Of a DNA stretch of 64,000 bases, positions 1 to 12,165 are shown in pieces. Where the stretch lies: assembly GCA_963576725.1 (NCBI GenBank), contig OY755243.1, forward strand, positions 39,107,243 to 39,171,242. The letters are read 5' to 3'. A model generated the notes under the pieces. It saw nothing but the letters and a program-made list of their open reading frames with translations, was not told the origin of the DNA and ran no database searches. The DNA comes from Azorinus chamasolen (taxonomy: Eukaryota > Mollusca > Bivalvia > Cardiida > Solecurtidae). Both the position numbers and the translations under genes were made by a program. The stretch's first letter is position 1; each line of letters starts with the position of its first letter.

Positions 1-173
1 TGTAGCTCCTTCAGAATCAGACTGTAGCCAGGAGTATCCTAGATAATGAGAGACTGGGTAATGGACAATCAGAGCAAGGAACCCCAGACTAACCGTAGAC
101 TAGTTATATAGTTCATACGTCTATCAGCAACATCATCATCATAGTCATTGTTGGAATTACACAAGTTTGTGAT

Positions 174-597
174 ACAGTAAAATCTCGCTAATCCAAACAC
201 TCAAATAAGTATTGTCATAGGTATTTAACCCTTTCCTCCATAGGCTATTTTTAGACCCAACCTCTTTGAACGAATCTACCAGTAAGGAGCATTAACTAGA
301 GAAAAGGAAATTTTTAGAATTTTGTAATTTGAAACCATTGTGATAAATAGAGCATTTGCTCTTATAGGAGCAAATGCTCTATTTATCACAATGGTTTCAA
401 CAGGTGACTTTTACAGAGGCGTAGAAATGGGTATTTATGGAGGAAAGGGTTAAGACAGGTGGCAGCTTAATGCAGGGTGAAAATCATGCACAAAGCACCT
501 CTTTTAGCCTTCTGCATGACTTTCACCTTGCATTAAGCAGCCACATGCCAAAAAAGTTCACAACTCTTCGATACGAAAAATTCTTATTAGCTACTGT
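174..597. mobile_element. P-1-like MITE, split by a T-A MITE
   Basis: The left end CAGTAAAATCTCGC begins at 177 after TA. The hairpin half GGCAGCTTAATGCAGG and its partner (CCTTGCATTAAGCAGCC) lie at about 461-545. The right end is decayed. A T-A element sits inside it at a TTAA. Confidence 0.65.
225..453 (+). mobile_element. T-A MITE (piggyBac-like)
   Basis: Starts TTAACCCTTTCCTCCATA and ends GGAGGAAAGGGTTAA. The central hairpin arms are GAAACCATTGTGATAAATAG with apex GCTCTTATAGGAGC. It is flanked by the duplicated TTAA inside a P-1-like host. Confidence 0.85.
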
Positions 598-765
598 ATA
601 TACCAAGAGGGACCATGTAGTTATTTATACATAGACAAAGATTTATCTTCAAACTTTGAAAGGATCGAACACATTTTTCATGTATATTAATAAACATGTA
701 CCCAAGTTTTCAGACCAATGCTGTATCTTAGTCACATATGCTTCACATAGTTTTTTTTCTTTACA

Positions 766-1010
766 ATTAAGCCTTTCTCTGTTGAATATTCATGTATGAA
801 ATTTGACATCATGAATATTTATTAGCTGAAATATTATAAAGGCATATATAAACATGCAATTGTGGTATTGGGTCGAAACTTTTAGAATCAGATTTATCAC
901 AATTTTTAAGAAAACAGAACAGAACGTGATCCAAGGCTCCTACAGGAGCTTTCTGATCTTGGTCTATTCTGTTTGCAAAGGCATGAAAAAGAGTTTGTCA
1001 TAAAAAAAAA
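766..1010 (+). mobile_element. Degenerate T-B MITE
   Basis: Left end TTAAGCCTTTCTCTG, then the T-B body (GAATATTCATGTATGAAA) and core with apex GCTCCTACAGGAGC. The right end is lost. The flanks 598-765 and 1011-1560 are AT-rich with nothing I can name. Confidence 0.55.
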
Positions 1011-1564
1011 GTTTATGTAAAGGAAAGTGATAAATTAAGAAATATCATGCATGAATTGTGTCTGTCTAACTGTGCAAAGATATATCAAGTGTATTTATAC
1101 AATGAGCTTGTGATACTGGAATTGTTATAAAATGCAGATTAAGTTCTGATTGTGGTTACACTATTTTTAATGAAAATTACAATATTTAGGGTAAGTCTTA
1201 TCCTTTATTAAATGACAAACCGTTTAAAAACAGGCACCCAAGTGCATTGATGATTTTGTGTCTGAGGAATATTTAAAGATGAATTATGCTCATGGGCAGA
1301 ATATAACTTTAAAATGCCAAGGGATATTGAAAATTAATAATAGCAAAAAGTTCATCATGGAGATTTAGATTTTGTTTTTATGATAGGAAGATCATGCACA
1401 CAATGATATTGTACATTTCTTGCGGACATTGTTTTCAGTAACTTTATTTCAGTGGAAGAAATATATTTTTAAAAAAAATACATTTAATATAAAGTTGATG
1501 TATTAACTAAACTATGCATGTAACCAATTGTGTTCACATAACTGCATTCTTTGTTATTTTCGCG

Positions 1565-1811
1565 TAACTCTTTACCTGATAAATATTAATGTAAGTACAT
1601 GTAGTAATGGCATCATAAATATTCATTGGTTTTTGAAAACGTCATATGAACACAAGGTGTTGTGGCCTTTGCAGAAACTCTATTATTCCATAAACAAAAA
1701 GAGCAGACACTTATCAGACACTTATCAGATGGCTTCTACAGGAACCATCTGATCTGGATTGACACTATTTGCAAAGGCATTAAAAGGCCTATCTATCAGG
1801 TAAAGGATTAA
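1565..1811 (+). mobile_element. Degenerate T-B MITE
   Basis: TAACTCTTTACCTGATAAAT at the left and ATCAGGTAAAGGATTAA at the right. The interior carries the T-B body with a decayed core around 1700-1760. Confidence 0.55.
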
Positions 1812-2021
1812 AAAAGGGCATTTCTTTATTTTTTCCATAGAAGAGAACAACTACATGTATTACTTGTTTATCTGTGCTCAGAACCTAATAGCTTTTGTGT
1901 GATAATTGTCAACATTGGTTTTCTATATATCTTTGCAATGTTGTGGTATTAGATCATGTTTGTTCACTCTTTTTGTAACCTGCAAGTAAAGGTTTAGGCA
2001 GATGATTTTGAATGACAAACA

Positions 2022-2402
2022 ATGCAGATCCTGATCAGAGGGCTCCTTCAGGAGCCCTTTGATCTGGGTCTATACTGTTTGCAAATGGCAGTGCACTTGT
2101 TTAGTTGCTGTAATCTTTCAATAACTAGCCTTTGCCTTTAACAGAAATCTATAAGTGTACCCTCATTAAAGTTTGCATCAGAGGGACCAAATTCTGAATT
2201 CAAATAATAACTCTGTCCTACATATTGTCATGTTTTGAATTTTTGGTGTTGGAAGAAATTGAACTGTCAGATAAATATACATGTAATATCATAGGCAAAC
2301 AGAATAGACGGTGATGACAGGTTTGACAGGTTCTATGTGAGCTGTTTGATCTGGGTCTACTCTGTTTGCAAAGGTATTTATATAAAGTATAAAGGGTTAA
2401 AA
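2022..2402 (+). mobile_element. Two T-type core fragments
   Basis: A hairpin at about 2025-2095 has apex GCTCCTTCAGGAGC and arms with GATCAGAGG/CCTTTGATC. A second T-B right part at about 2255-2402 ends AAAGGGTTAA. Full ends are missing. Confidence 0.5.
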
Positions 2403-2819
2403 CATGCACTAGTAGAAAAACTTTGTCACTTGCAATGTTAGGTTGTGGGCTCATTATTTAGAAACCTTCCCAAATAATCCTAAATAGTTGTACAAACTTG
2501 CAGGAATAGACTGCATATCCAGTACAAACTTCACCTGGGGGACACTATTTGCTACTGTGTCTGTCTAATTCTAAGTGTAACTTATTCAACTTTATGAACT
2601 GATGGAGAAGGTAAATTGGATGTTCGAAAATTTAGGGTAATTATGTCAACATAAAATGGTTGTCAATGGGGAACTTGTTTTTTAACAAGAGCAGTATCAT
2701 ATTTTGATAAATTCAAGAGTTGTTAAGAATATTTCCTGGCATGTAAAGTTGGTTGTGCAATTCTTTGAATGTATTTCTGTGTAAATTTGTTAGTTTACTT
2801 ACTTTACTTATTTTGCAAA

Positions 2820-3127
2820 CAGTTTCATCTGTAACTGATAGACAGAATAATGTTTCATCTGTAACTGATAGACAGAATAATGTTTCATCTGTAACTGATA
2901 GAATAATGTTTCATCTGTAACTGATAGACAGAATAATGTTTCATCTGTAACTGATAGAATAATGTTTCATCTGTAACTGATAGACAGAATAATGTTTCAT
3001 CTGTAACTGATAGAATAATGTTTCATCTGTAACTGATAGACAGAATAATGTTTCATCTGTAACTGATAGAATAATGTTTCATCTGTAACTGATAGACAGA
3101 ATACTGTTTCATCTGTAACTGATAGAC
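2820..3127 (+). repeat. Minisatellite alternating 30- and 26-bp units
   Basis: About eleven units of TGTTTCATCTGTAACTGATA followed by GACAGAATAA (30 bp) or GAATAA (26 bp). After two 30-bp units they alternate 26/30, giving a 56-bp higher-order period. Confidence 0.92.
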
Positions 3128-3218
3128 ATAACAAGTGTATAATCTGAAATTGATGATGCATTTATACAATTTTGTCTCATGAAATGTTGAACCTATTCAA
3201 GTGTAATTATGAATTGGA

Positions 3219-3375
3219 TTAACCCCTATACCTGATGAATATTCAGGGTAGACTTCACCCACTATGAATAGTAATTAGCTAATTTTCTGATATTGAAGCA
3301 TAAAACAGTATGGAATCAGTTCTGAGATTTTCTCTTTGCCTAATGGTATATTTATAATTTTATAGTCTACTTTTT
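3219..3375 (+). mobile_element. T-B left-end fragment
   Basis: TTAACCCCTATACCTGATGA followed by AATTAGCTAATTTT, then drift. It may be the left half of the T-B whose right half resumes at 4849, split by the AG element between. Confidence 0.4.
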
Positions 3376-4848
3376 AGCTCACCAGAGCACAAAGTGCTCA
3401 GGGTGAGCTTTTGTGATTGCCTGATGTCCGTCGTCCGTCGGCGTGCGTCGTCCGTCGTCCGTCGTGCGTCGTCAGTCGTCAACAATTTGAGCCTTTAAAA
3501 ATCTTCTCCTCTGAATCTACAGGGTTCTCATCTTTCATCTTTGGCATATAGCATCATCTGTTGGTCCTCTACAAAAGTTATATAAATTATACCCCTGGGG
3601 TCAAAATTGGCCCTGCCCCAGGGGTTTTCAGTTTTCAATAGAAACATATAGTGAAAACTTTGAACATCATCTCCTCTAAAACTAGAAGGTCCTCAGCTTT
3701 CATATTTGGCACATAGCTTCAACTTCAAGGCTTCTACAAAAGTTATATAAATTATGCCCCTAGGGTAAAAATTGGTCTCACCCCATGGATTGCCAGTTTT
3801 TTTAAGCTGACTACTTAAACAGCCCATAGGATCACTAGTTATGCATAGGAAAAACTTTAAAAGTATTCTTGTCAGAAACTACATGCCCCAGAGCTTAGAT
3901 ATTTGGTGTATAGATTTACTTAGCATAACTTTATGGGTTTTATAAGTATCATAGTTCTTGGGTTAAAATTGGCCCTGCCCTGTGTGTACAGTCTTCTTCA
4001 CTTCAGAAACGACAGCCTAAAGGTTTCTCCTTAATATATCAGCCTGCAGAGCTCAGACCTTCTTATATAACCACCCTTAGCCTGATCAGTTGAGTAGAAA
4101 TTGTGTTTAGACAAATAACACACTCTCATTTAAGATTGAGAAAATTGTGGATAGTTCTTAATATGCAGAACACTCTTAAAGCTTTTTTTCATACCTATGC
4201 CCTTCATTAAGCTACCGGATATCAATATAGAGCATATCTGTTGTGAATTTCAGCTTAACTCTTTGCATGCTGGGTAATTTTGTCATCTGCTAAATGGTTG
4301 TCTGCAGCATATTCATAAGTTATCTGTACTACACAATTTCTTTCTAAGTTTTTCAGAATTCAGACTCATTGACAAACAGTTTGGATACCAGATCAGGCCC
4401 CACATTATATTGGCCCTGATCTGGATCCAAACTGTTTGCATAGGTCATTAGTGGTGGGAGAATCCCACTACACACTTTCTTTCTAAGTTTTTCAGAAGTT
4501 CAGTCTCATTTACAAACAATTTGGATATCAGATCAGGCTCCACATTATGTGGGCCCTGATCTGGATCCAAACTGTTTGCATAGGTCATTAGTGGTGGGAT
4601 AATCTGCCTCTAGCATCCAAAGAATTAATACAAGTTCCAGTGGTCTATGCTCTATCCATTCTTTCACTACATTCTTTCAGCATCATGTTCTGGTCCTCTA
4701 CAAAAGTTATATAAATTGTGTCCCCGGGGTCAAAATTGGCACCGCCCCTGGGGTGTTAAGTTTTCAATAGAAACATATGTGAAAACTTTGAAAATCTTCT
4801 CCTCTGATTGTCTGGTGAGCGATGTCAGGGCCATTCTGGCCCTCTTGT
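3376..4848 (-). mobile_element. AG element (minus orientation) with a nested T-C
   Basis: Read on the minus strand it starts ACAAGAGGGCCAGAATGGCC (hairpin) at 4848 and carries roughly 165-bp units with GAAGATTTTCAAAGTTTTCA and GGGGCATAATTTATATAACT-type text. It ends in a CGTC-rich microsatellite (3421-3480) and the hairpin AGCACTTTGTGCT at about 3385-3397. Decayed between 3800 and 4250. Confidence 0.6.
4255..4628 (+). mobile_element. T-C MITE with a duplicated core
   Basis: Ends TTAACTCTTTGCATGCTGG and CTAGCATCCAAAGAATTAA. The interior holds two copies, about 150 bp apart, of a hairpin unit CCAGATCAGG...CCTGATCTGG with AAACTGTTTGCATAGGTCAT. Confidence 0.7.
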
Positions 4849-5010
4849 ATAATGGTATATGAAATCTGGATGTTTTTGTTATGGCAGAAACCAGATTTAT
4901 CTCATTCCATAAGCAAAGAGCAGAGCCTGGTCAAATGGCTCCTACAGGACCTATCTGGTCTGGATCTACTTTATTTGCAAAGGCATCAGAAGACTGTCAG
5001 GTAAAGGGAT
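4849..5010 (+). mobile_element. T-B right half
   Basis: TATAATGGTATATGAAAT, GGCAGAAACC and a core with GGCTCCTACAGGACC, then CAGGTAAAGGG. No full right end. From 5011 to 5820 I see only AT-rich sequence, a T-related fragment near 5400-5480 and a TA run at 5535-5554. Confidence 0.45.
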
Positions 5011-5821
5011 ATATGATCACAAGTAAAATTTCTGTTGAGTCGCATACATGTATTTTGTTGTTGACTCTCGTAATGTGAAATGAATTGTGTTCAACCTGTT
5101 TTCATAAAGCTTCTTTATGGGAAGAAACTTGCAGGAATTTTGAGATTTTTAAAAAAAATGTTTGTCTTTGTAATTTTAAGATTTAAACATATGAATTCTT
5201 ATACCAACAGTTCATATAATTTGAAGCCTATTGCAAGAAGGTACATTTGACCAGATAATTTCTTCTATAGTTGTAAGTCTTCTTAAGGAATTCTAAGGTA
5301 GCTTTGTAAATATTGAATTTTATATCCCATAACTCTTTTGGTCCAAATAATGTTTACCTGCAAATGTCTGCTGTGACTTTCCTTCCATTTTTCAAAATAT
5401 AAGTGGAATGTCAACAGTTTTGACCCTGATGAGACTCTAGTTACTTGGTGTCTTACCTGGATCCAAACTGTTTGCAAAAGTAATCAAAGCAAACCCTGTG
5501 AGTCCCTCTCAAGAAAAGTTCATTGTTACATGTTGTATATATATATATATATAGTCTGTATTTTTCTATATGAAGGTTGCTGGTTAATCTTCACTCATTT
5601 CCTATGAAATCCCATGTTTGTCCCACCAGTGTTTGTTTCATTATGTTTTGTTTGTCCAAGTTGCACCTTCTATAATTCTACCAACCTGTGTACTGACATT
5701 TTACCTTACGAATATTTATGTAAGAAATAATAACTGAAATATTTGTTGGCTAAATGTTTATTATGGCAATTATGAAAAAGGGGATTTTTTACCATATCAT
5801 AAACTATAGAATCAGTTTGGA

Positions 5822-5927
5822 GGTTTTCTGGTATGTTTGCAATGTTGTTTAGAGTGGTTTTCTGGTATGTTTGCAATGTTGTTTAGAGTGGTTTTCTGGT
5901 ATGTTTGCAATGTTGTTTAGAGTGTTG
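5822..5927 (+). repeat. Three 34-bp tandem units
   Basis: GGTTTTCTGGTATGTTTGCA plus ATGTTGTTTAGAGT, repeated at 5822, 5856 and 5890 without visible change. Confidence 0.9.
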
Positions 5928-6173
5928 CAGCTTAAAGTTCTCATCATTTGGACATCAATGACTTCAAAATAAATGGTGGCTGCAGGTTTTTTCGTTTGTT
6001 TTTCTTCACTAGATCAGTGTATCGCAATACATATTGCAATACAGGTTGTGTATCGCAATATAATCATAATTATTTATAGGGGATTGGCCATCCCAAGTAA
6101 TTAATAAGAAAAAATGACAATGTGAACATTAGCTGATTTTTTTAAAATGGTGTTATAAATAAGGGAATACATG

Positions 6174-6300
6174 CATATTACCATGGCAGAAACTGTTGAA
6201 TCATATCTATAATATTGAATAAGCAAACATAGTAGACCCTCTTGGGGATCTAACCTGTTTGAAAAGGCATTTGTATATTAGGTAAAGAGCTTTGATCACT
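6174..6300 (+). mobile_element. T-B fragment
   Basis: GCATATTACCATGGCAGAAA, AATAAGCAAACA and GCATTTGTATATTAGGTAAA are T-B body pieces; the core is mostly lost. Confidence 0.4.
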
Positions 6301-6443
6301 GATAACAGAAACTAAAGATGGCTTACTTGTTTGTATCTGACAAAGATAAAGTTGAACACTAAAAACTAGTTGTGATTCTTTGGTTTTGTAGCATATTACC
6401 CTGAATTACTTAATTTGTATCTACACTACAGGTAATGAAATGA

Positions 6444-6650
6444 TTAATCCTTTCCTTCATATTAACGCCTTTTCACGCCTTTGCAAACAGAGTAGACCCG
6501 GATCAGATGGCACCTATAGGTGCCATCTGATCAGGGTCTGCTCTGTTTGCTTATGGTAAACTACAGATCTGATTCTACAGTTCCAAAATTCCCTGTTTTC
6601 AAATGCCATAATAAAATATAATCTAATCAATGTTCAATACTCATTGATCA
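6444..6650 (+). mobile_element. T-B MITE with a symmetric apex variant
   Basis: TTAATCCTTTCCTTCATA, then GCAAACAGAGTAGACC. The apex is GGCACCTATAGGTGCC at 6509-6524 where other copies have GGCTCC/GGAGCC. The right half decays after 6600. Confidence 0.7.
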
Positions 6651-6825
6651 TGAACAAACAGAATTGTCAATGTATTATAATACTTTGCCCGAAATACACC
6701 TTTTGATGTCTAGACCTAGATCAGACTGCTCCAGCAGGAGCCATCTGATCTGGTTCTACTTTTTGCAAAGGAATCCACAACAAAGGGGTAAGCTAAATAG
6801 TTTGGGAGTGTTTTCTTCACTAACC

Positions 6826-7064
6826 ATAACCCTTTACTCCATAAATACAATTTTCTAGGCATTTGCAAACAGAGTAGATCCAGATCATTTGGCTCCTATA
6901 GGATCCATCTGATCAGGGTCTGCTCTGTTTGCTGATGAAATAATATAGATCTGATTTTACAGTTTCTGCCATGGCCAAAAGATCCTGTGCTCAAATTCAG
7001 CTAATAAATATTAATGATTATATCAATTATTTCTCACATGAATACACATGAGGTAAAAGGTTAA
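6826..7064 (+). mobile_element. T-B MITE
   Basis: Runs from ATAACCCTTTACTCCATA to GAGGTAAAAGGTTAA. The core has GCAAACAGAGTAGATCC with apex GGCTCCTATAGGATCC. A further core fragment lies at about 6695-6785. From 7065 to 7590 nothing is recognised. Confidence 0.75.
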
Positions 7065-7591
7065 CTCAGACATATTAACATAGATAATAGTAAACACTGT
7101 TATATTGTTTCATACTCTTTCATTCATTGTGCCTTTCTCTGTCCTATGCAGTAGAGTATAAAGTTTGTAGACATTACCATTATTCTTTTACTATTAGTTG
7201 TTCTTTATCAGGATTGTATTGTTCCTCTATACGTGTTGTATTCACATAATAAAGTTATCAAGTCTGTTTTTCAATTTTGTTTCTTGTGTTATTTTTGTGA
7301 AAGCCAGGATTTCCTCTCCCTAATACATGTTTTAAATCTTAACATTTCTTCCTGATGAATTTCCAATTTGGGAATATGAAGGAAAAACAGGTCATTTTTA
7401 GCTTTAAAGCATGTTAAAGGTTAAGTTTAGTGAAAGGATATTCATAGTCACATGATAATGGAACAAAAATATTTGTTTACACAAATTTATTGTGAAACAG
7501 ACATTTCTGTCAGTAGCTTTGCAGATTCGTGCATCTAACTGATTGAGAAATTGTCAACTAAATCATGACAGTTTGCTTACAGCTGTCACTA

Positions 7592-7948
7592 TTTATCCCT
7601 TTACCTGATACATGCCTTTGCAAACAGAGAAGACCCTGATCAGATGGCTCCTGGAACAACCATCTGATCAGAGTCTGCTCTGTTTGCTCATGAAATACTA
7701 TTAATTTCATTAATGCTTTACTTCATGAATATTTGTATCAGAAAATAATTATACCATGAATATTAATTAGAAGAATATTTACAATAGCATATGATTTTTT
7801 AGCCATGGCAGAAACTTGAATCGGATTTATATCATGTCATAAGCAATCTGCAGACCTTGATCAGAAAGCTCGAACAAGAGGCATTCTGGTCTGTGTCAAT
7901 TGTTTGGCCTAAATAAATTGCAAAGGCATGGTTTAAATAAGAAGCAGG
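7592..7948 (+). mobile_element. Two abutting degenerate T-B MITEs
   Basis: A left copy begins CCCTTTACCTGATACATGCC with a core at 7620-7690. A second, starting GCTTTACTTCATGAATAT near 7713, runs to GCAAAGGCATGGTTTAA. Both lack one end. Confidence 0.5.
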
Positions 7949-8010
7949 TAGAACCGATGGATGAACTGCACTTTGTCACAAGGACACCAATACAAGTTGT
8001 ACAATCATTT

Positions 8011-9400
8011 TTATGTCCCCCAGATCAGATCTTGGGGGCATATTGTTTTTGCCTTGTCTGTTTGTTTGTTTGTCACCAACTTTAACATTGGTCATAACTT
8101 TTGTCAGCCAGTACTGAATGATAGAGACTTGATATTTGGCATGCATATGTATCTCATAAAGCCGCACATTTTGAGGGGTGACATGTCAAGGTCATCTTCC
8201 AAGGCCTGAATTAAAACATAGCATTTACCTTCAAATGTGACCTTGACCTTGAGCTAACATGACTGACACATGTGTTCTGCACATTGTCTCAACTTTGTTA
8301 ACATTTGAGGCAAGTTTCATGAAAATCCTTCCAGGAGTATAGGAGATATGCAACAGTCACGAAATTACACTTGACCTTTAAATGTGACCTTGAGCTGACA
8401 TGACTGTCACATGTGTTCTGCACATTGTCTTATTTTAACTAACATTTGACTAAAGTTCTGTAATGGAATTGAAGGTTAAAAAAACTTGACCTTCATATGT
8501 GACCTTGACATTGAGGCGACATGATTGCCACATGTGTCCTGCACATCGTCTCAACTTGGTTAACATTTGAGGCAAGTTTCATGAGATTCCTTACAGGGTA
8601 TAAAAGACATGGAGATGACACAAATGTGACCTTGACATTGAGCCGACATGACTGTCACTTGTGTTCTGCACATCGTCTCAATTTAGCTAACATTTTACTC
8701 AAGTTTTATGAACATCCTTCAAAGAGTTTAGAAGATATGGAGTGGACGAGAAATTGTAATGGATATTGAAGGTAAAAATAAATTGACCTTCAAATATGAC
8801 CTTGACCCAACATGACTGCAACATGTGTTCTGCACATTGTCTCAACTTGATAAACATTTGAGGCAATCATGTAAAAATCCTTCAAAGTGTACAGGAGATA
8901 TGGAGCGGACAAGAAATTACACTTGACCTTCAAATGTGACCTTGACCTTGAGCCAACATGACTGCCACATGTGTTCTGCACATCGTCTCAACTTGGTTAA
9001 CATTTGAGGCAAGTCTCATGAAAATCCTTCCAGGGGTACAGGAGATATGGAGCAGACACGAAATTACACTTGACCTTCAAATGTGACCTTGACTTAGAGT
9101 TGACATGACTGTTATATGTGTTCTGCACATCGACTCATTTAGCGAACATTTTACTAAAGTTTTATGAGCATCCTTCAAAGGGTTTATAAGATATGGAGCA
9201 GACACGAAAATGTAATGGAATTTGAATTTTAAAACTTTTGACCTTAAAATGTGACCTTGACTTTGAGCTGACATGACTGCCACATGTATTCTGCACATTG
9301 TCTCAACTTTGTTAACATTTGAGGCATGTTTCATGAAATTCCTTCCAGGGGTATAGGAGATATGGAGCAGACACATCATTGTGACTGAAGGCCATTCATT
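8011..9400 (-). mobile_element. AG-type element with TGACCTTGACC tandem array
   Basis: The left end is the hairpin ATGTCCCCCAGATC...GATCTTGGGGGCAT, the 3' type of AG elements read on the minus strand. About eight units of 120-170 bp follow, each with ACATGACTGCCACATGTGTT, CTGCACATCGTCTCAACTTG and GACCTTGACCTTGAG. The 5' end near 9400 is unclear. Confidence 0.65.
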
Positions 9401-9724
9401 TAAACCCACCCCCCTTTCTGCTTCGCGGCTGGCGATTTAAAAAAATAAATAAAAAACAAATAGTGAGGTACACATGTTTGATTGATGCAAGGGTTTCCAT
9501 AAGTTTCACTGAATTCATATAATATGTAGCTGAGAAATTGTGTGGACAAGAATGTACCATATATACCATATACGAGGTATGGTCAATCTACAATTAAAAT
9601 GCCATTAACTGTTTGGAAAGTTAACAAATCAAATGTCAAACGGTAAGGTGCACCTATTCCATCAATACTGAAGGCTCACATGAATTTTCATCGAGTTATT
9701 ATTAGTTGCTGAGAAAACGCATAG

Positions 9725-9943
9725 CCCTTTCCCTCATGTAAACGCGTTTTCACGCATTTGCAAACAGAGCCGTCTGATCAGGGTCTGCTCTGTTTGCTAA
9801 TGAAATTTGATAGAATGTTTTTCTTTACTTTCTAAAATGGCTACAATGTTCCACCCTCCATATTCTATTATTAATATTTTGTCCATGAATATTCAGTAAG
9901 TATTTAAATTTGGAATAAACGTAGAACAGGGAAAGGGATAAAC
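9725..9943 (+). mobile_element. T-D MITE
   Basis: CCCTTTCCCTCATGTAAACG, a shortened core GCAAACAGAGCCGTCTGATC, then AACAGGGAAAGGGATAA. The flanks (9580-9724 and 9944-10170) share phrases such as TGAATTTTCATCGAGTTATT and TGCTGAGAA, so it may interrupt a tandem repeat. From 10171 to 10454 nothing is recognised. Confidence 0.55.
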
Positions 9944-10454
9944 AAAGAGTACCAAATATATATATACATAAAATTATACATATACATATAGGATCAGTTA
10001 AAGGCCCATAACTCTTAAGGGAAATCATTGAATGGTAAGCTGCACATGTTACATCAAAACTGAAGTATGAAGTTTCATTGAATTCTTATCATTAGATGCT
10101 GAGAACTTGTGCAGACAAGAGCGGGATAGACAGACAGATGAACGAAGCCTCGATTATAATTATGATCCCTGGCATTTTCATTAAGTTAGCGCTTTGTCAA
10201 CTTGACTTCCTGGTTTAAAGAAATATAATAGCTAAGAGTTTTAGTATCAAACAGTGCAGAGTTGCATCCTTTGAGTTGTTCCTGTCTTGTCCTTTTGTTT
10301 GCAAATACTTGTTTTACCGATATCTGAACTCTCACATATTTTATGATTGTACAGGAAAACATCCTCACTCTGGCTGTGAGACATCATTAAATTTACAACA
10401 CAATTCACTTAATAGATTAAACAGAAATATTCAACTTGATCATGCAAAGGCTTC

Positions 10455-10716
10455 ACTTTACTCCATAGATACAACTTCACAAACAGAGCAGACCCAGATC
10501 AGATGACTCTTGTTGGAGCTGTCAGATCAGGTCTGACCTGTTTACTTACCATATATAATATATGTACGTATAAATCTGAATTTTACAGTTTCTGCAGTGG
10601 CCTGAACTTCCCACGTTCATGTCATTATAAAAATCTGGTTAATCAATATTCATGATGTCATTATTTCTTTATGAATGTTCAGTGAATAGTGTGTTAAAGG
10701 AATGGGAAAGAAAGAT
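10455..10716 (+). mobile_element. Degenerate T-B MITE
   Basis: CTTTACTCCATAGATACAAC, AACAGAGCAGACCCAGATCA and GATGTCATTATTTCTT are T-B body pieces; the termini are decayed. From 10717 to 11105 nothing is recognised. Confidence 0.55.
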
Positions 10717-11105
10717 AATATTTAAACAACAAGCCACTAGTTTTGTTCATCAATCTTTTAATAGTAAAAGAGCATAGAAGGAAAGTGAAAAATGACACCA
10801 TTCAATTTATACCAAGTGGTTTTGGCTTTGAGCGATAATATCTTTGCCTACTGTCACAGTTTGGATGGTTTTGGACTTTGTATTTTGTAATAAAAGTGCT
10901 GATATAAAATTTGTCTATCTCAAGAAAACATGTATGAAAACATCTAGATACAAGCATAAAAGTGTTTCATAATTCATATCAGTGAATCATTAACAAAAGA
11001 CAAAGAGACACAGACTGAAATATATCATTAACAGCTGCACTCATAAACAGAAGAAACATTTAACACATGTTACAACGAAAATAATAACTTTGCTTCTGTA
11101 TGTAC

Positions 11106-11290
11106 AGTAGAACCTGTCTATAATGACCTTTGAATAAAGAAACAAAGTGGTCTTTAAAGGCAGGTGGATGTTTTATGCAGAGCGAAAGTAATATAAAAGC
11201 TCCTATGCAAAAGCTCTTTTGTCCTGCATTAAAATATCATCAGTCTTAAAAAAGCAGTAATTAGACTTTTTAATTTCTATGCAAATTTTG
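11106..11290 (+). mobile_element. P-1 MITE fragment
   Basis: TACAGTAGAACCTGTCTATA, GGCAGGTGGATG and a decayed hairpin GCTCCTATGCAAAAGCTC. No right end. Confidence 0.5.
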
Positions 11291-11329
11291 GCAGCCAAAA
11301 GAATGGTAAAGTTACTGAACCTCTCACTT

Positions 11330-11545
11330 TATGAATATTCATGCAATACACCACTTATTATGAATATAAATTCAATCAATATGACATAGTAAATGTAATG
11401 CAAAGGTAAACAGAACATATCAGACTTATAGTAGATAAGCAAACTAAGCAGACCCAGATCAGATAGTTCCTACAGGAGCTGTCATATCTGAGTCTACTTT
11501 GTTTGCAAAGGCAAAAAGGTGGGATCATTAAGTAGAGGATTTATA
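11330..11545 (+). mobile_element. Degenerate T-B MITE
   Basis: TATGAATATTCATGCAATAC then GCAAACTAAGCAGACCCAGA with apex TTCCTACAGGAGC. The ends are not preserved. From 11546 to 11785 nothing is recognised. Confidence 0.5.
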
Positions 11546-11789
11546 GTTTTTGGGCCCCAGTTTTGTATCTTAAAGAAGAGGATAGCATTCCTCAACAATA
11601 TTAAAAGCCTTCACCTGCAATAAAGTATTCTCAAAAGTTTAGCTAGAAGATAATAAGGTGATAAAATTCTCACTCTCTATCTCTCTCACTTCCTTTCTCG
11701 ATCAATCCCTGCCACACCAACATCTTCATTCTCAATTGTGCAAACTCATCTATCTATCTTTGTTGTGAAACAGAGTCAGTGAGCCAGAA

Positions 11790-12165
11790 TACAGTAAAAC
11801 CCCTTTAACCCTTTCCCTGTTGAATATTCATGTAGGAAATAATGACATCATGAATATGTATTAACAGTGATTTTTTATAATTGCATACGGTATATACACA
11901 AGAACTTTTGGTATTGGTATAAACTGTAGACGGCTCCTATAGGCAGCATCTGATCTGGGTCTACTCTGTTTGCAAATTAAGGCATGCAAAAGCATTTATA
12001 ATATATGAGGGAAAGGGTTAAAGCAGATTTTCAGTGAAGAATTTAGATGTTTTTCAGCAGCTGGATGACATTCACTCTGGATTAAGCTGCCACCTGTCTT
12101 AAAGACGTGTATTAATACTACTCTGAAAGTCTGGTTTAGAGAGGTTTGTTGTACTTTGTGCATTA
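11790..12165 (+). mobile_element. P-1-like MITE, split by a T MITE
   Basis: ACAGTAAAACCCC at the left and GGTTTAGAGAGGTTTGTTGT at the right, with TTAAGCTGCCACCTGTCTTA between. A TTAA element occupies 11805-12021. Confidence 0.6.
11805..12021 (+). mobile_element. T-B/T-D type MITE, nested
   Basis: TTAACCCTTTCCCTGTTGAA to GAGGGAAAGGGTTAA, with a core that kept only GGCTCCTATAGG and GTCTACTCTGTTTGC. TTAA is present on both sides. Confidence 0.75.

Noticed and set aside
2820..3127. CRISPR-like regular repeats
   Set aside because: Units are contiguous with no unique spacers; a minisatellite in a eukaryotic genome. The same holds for the 39-bp arrays.
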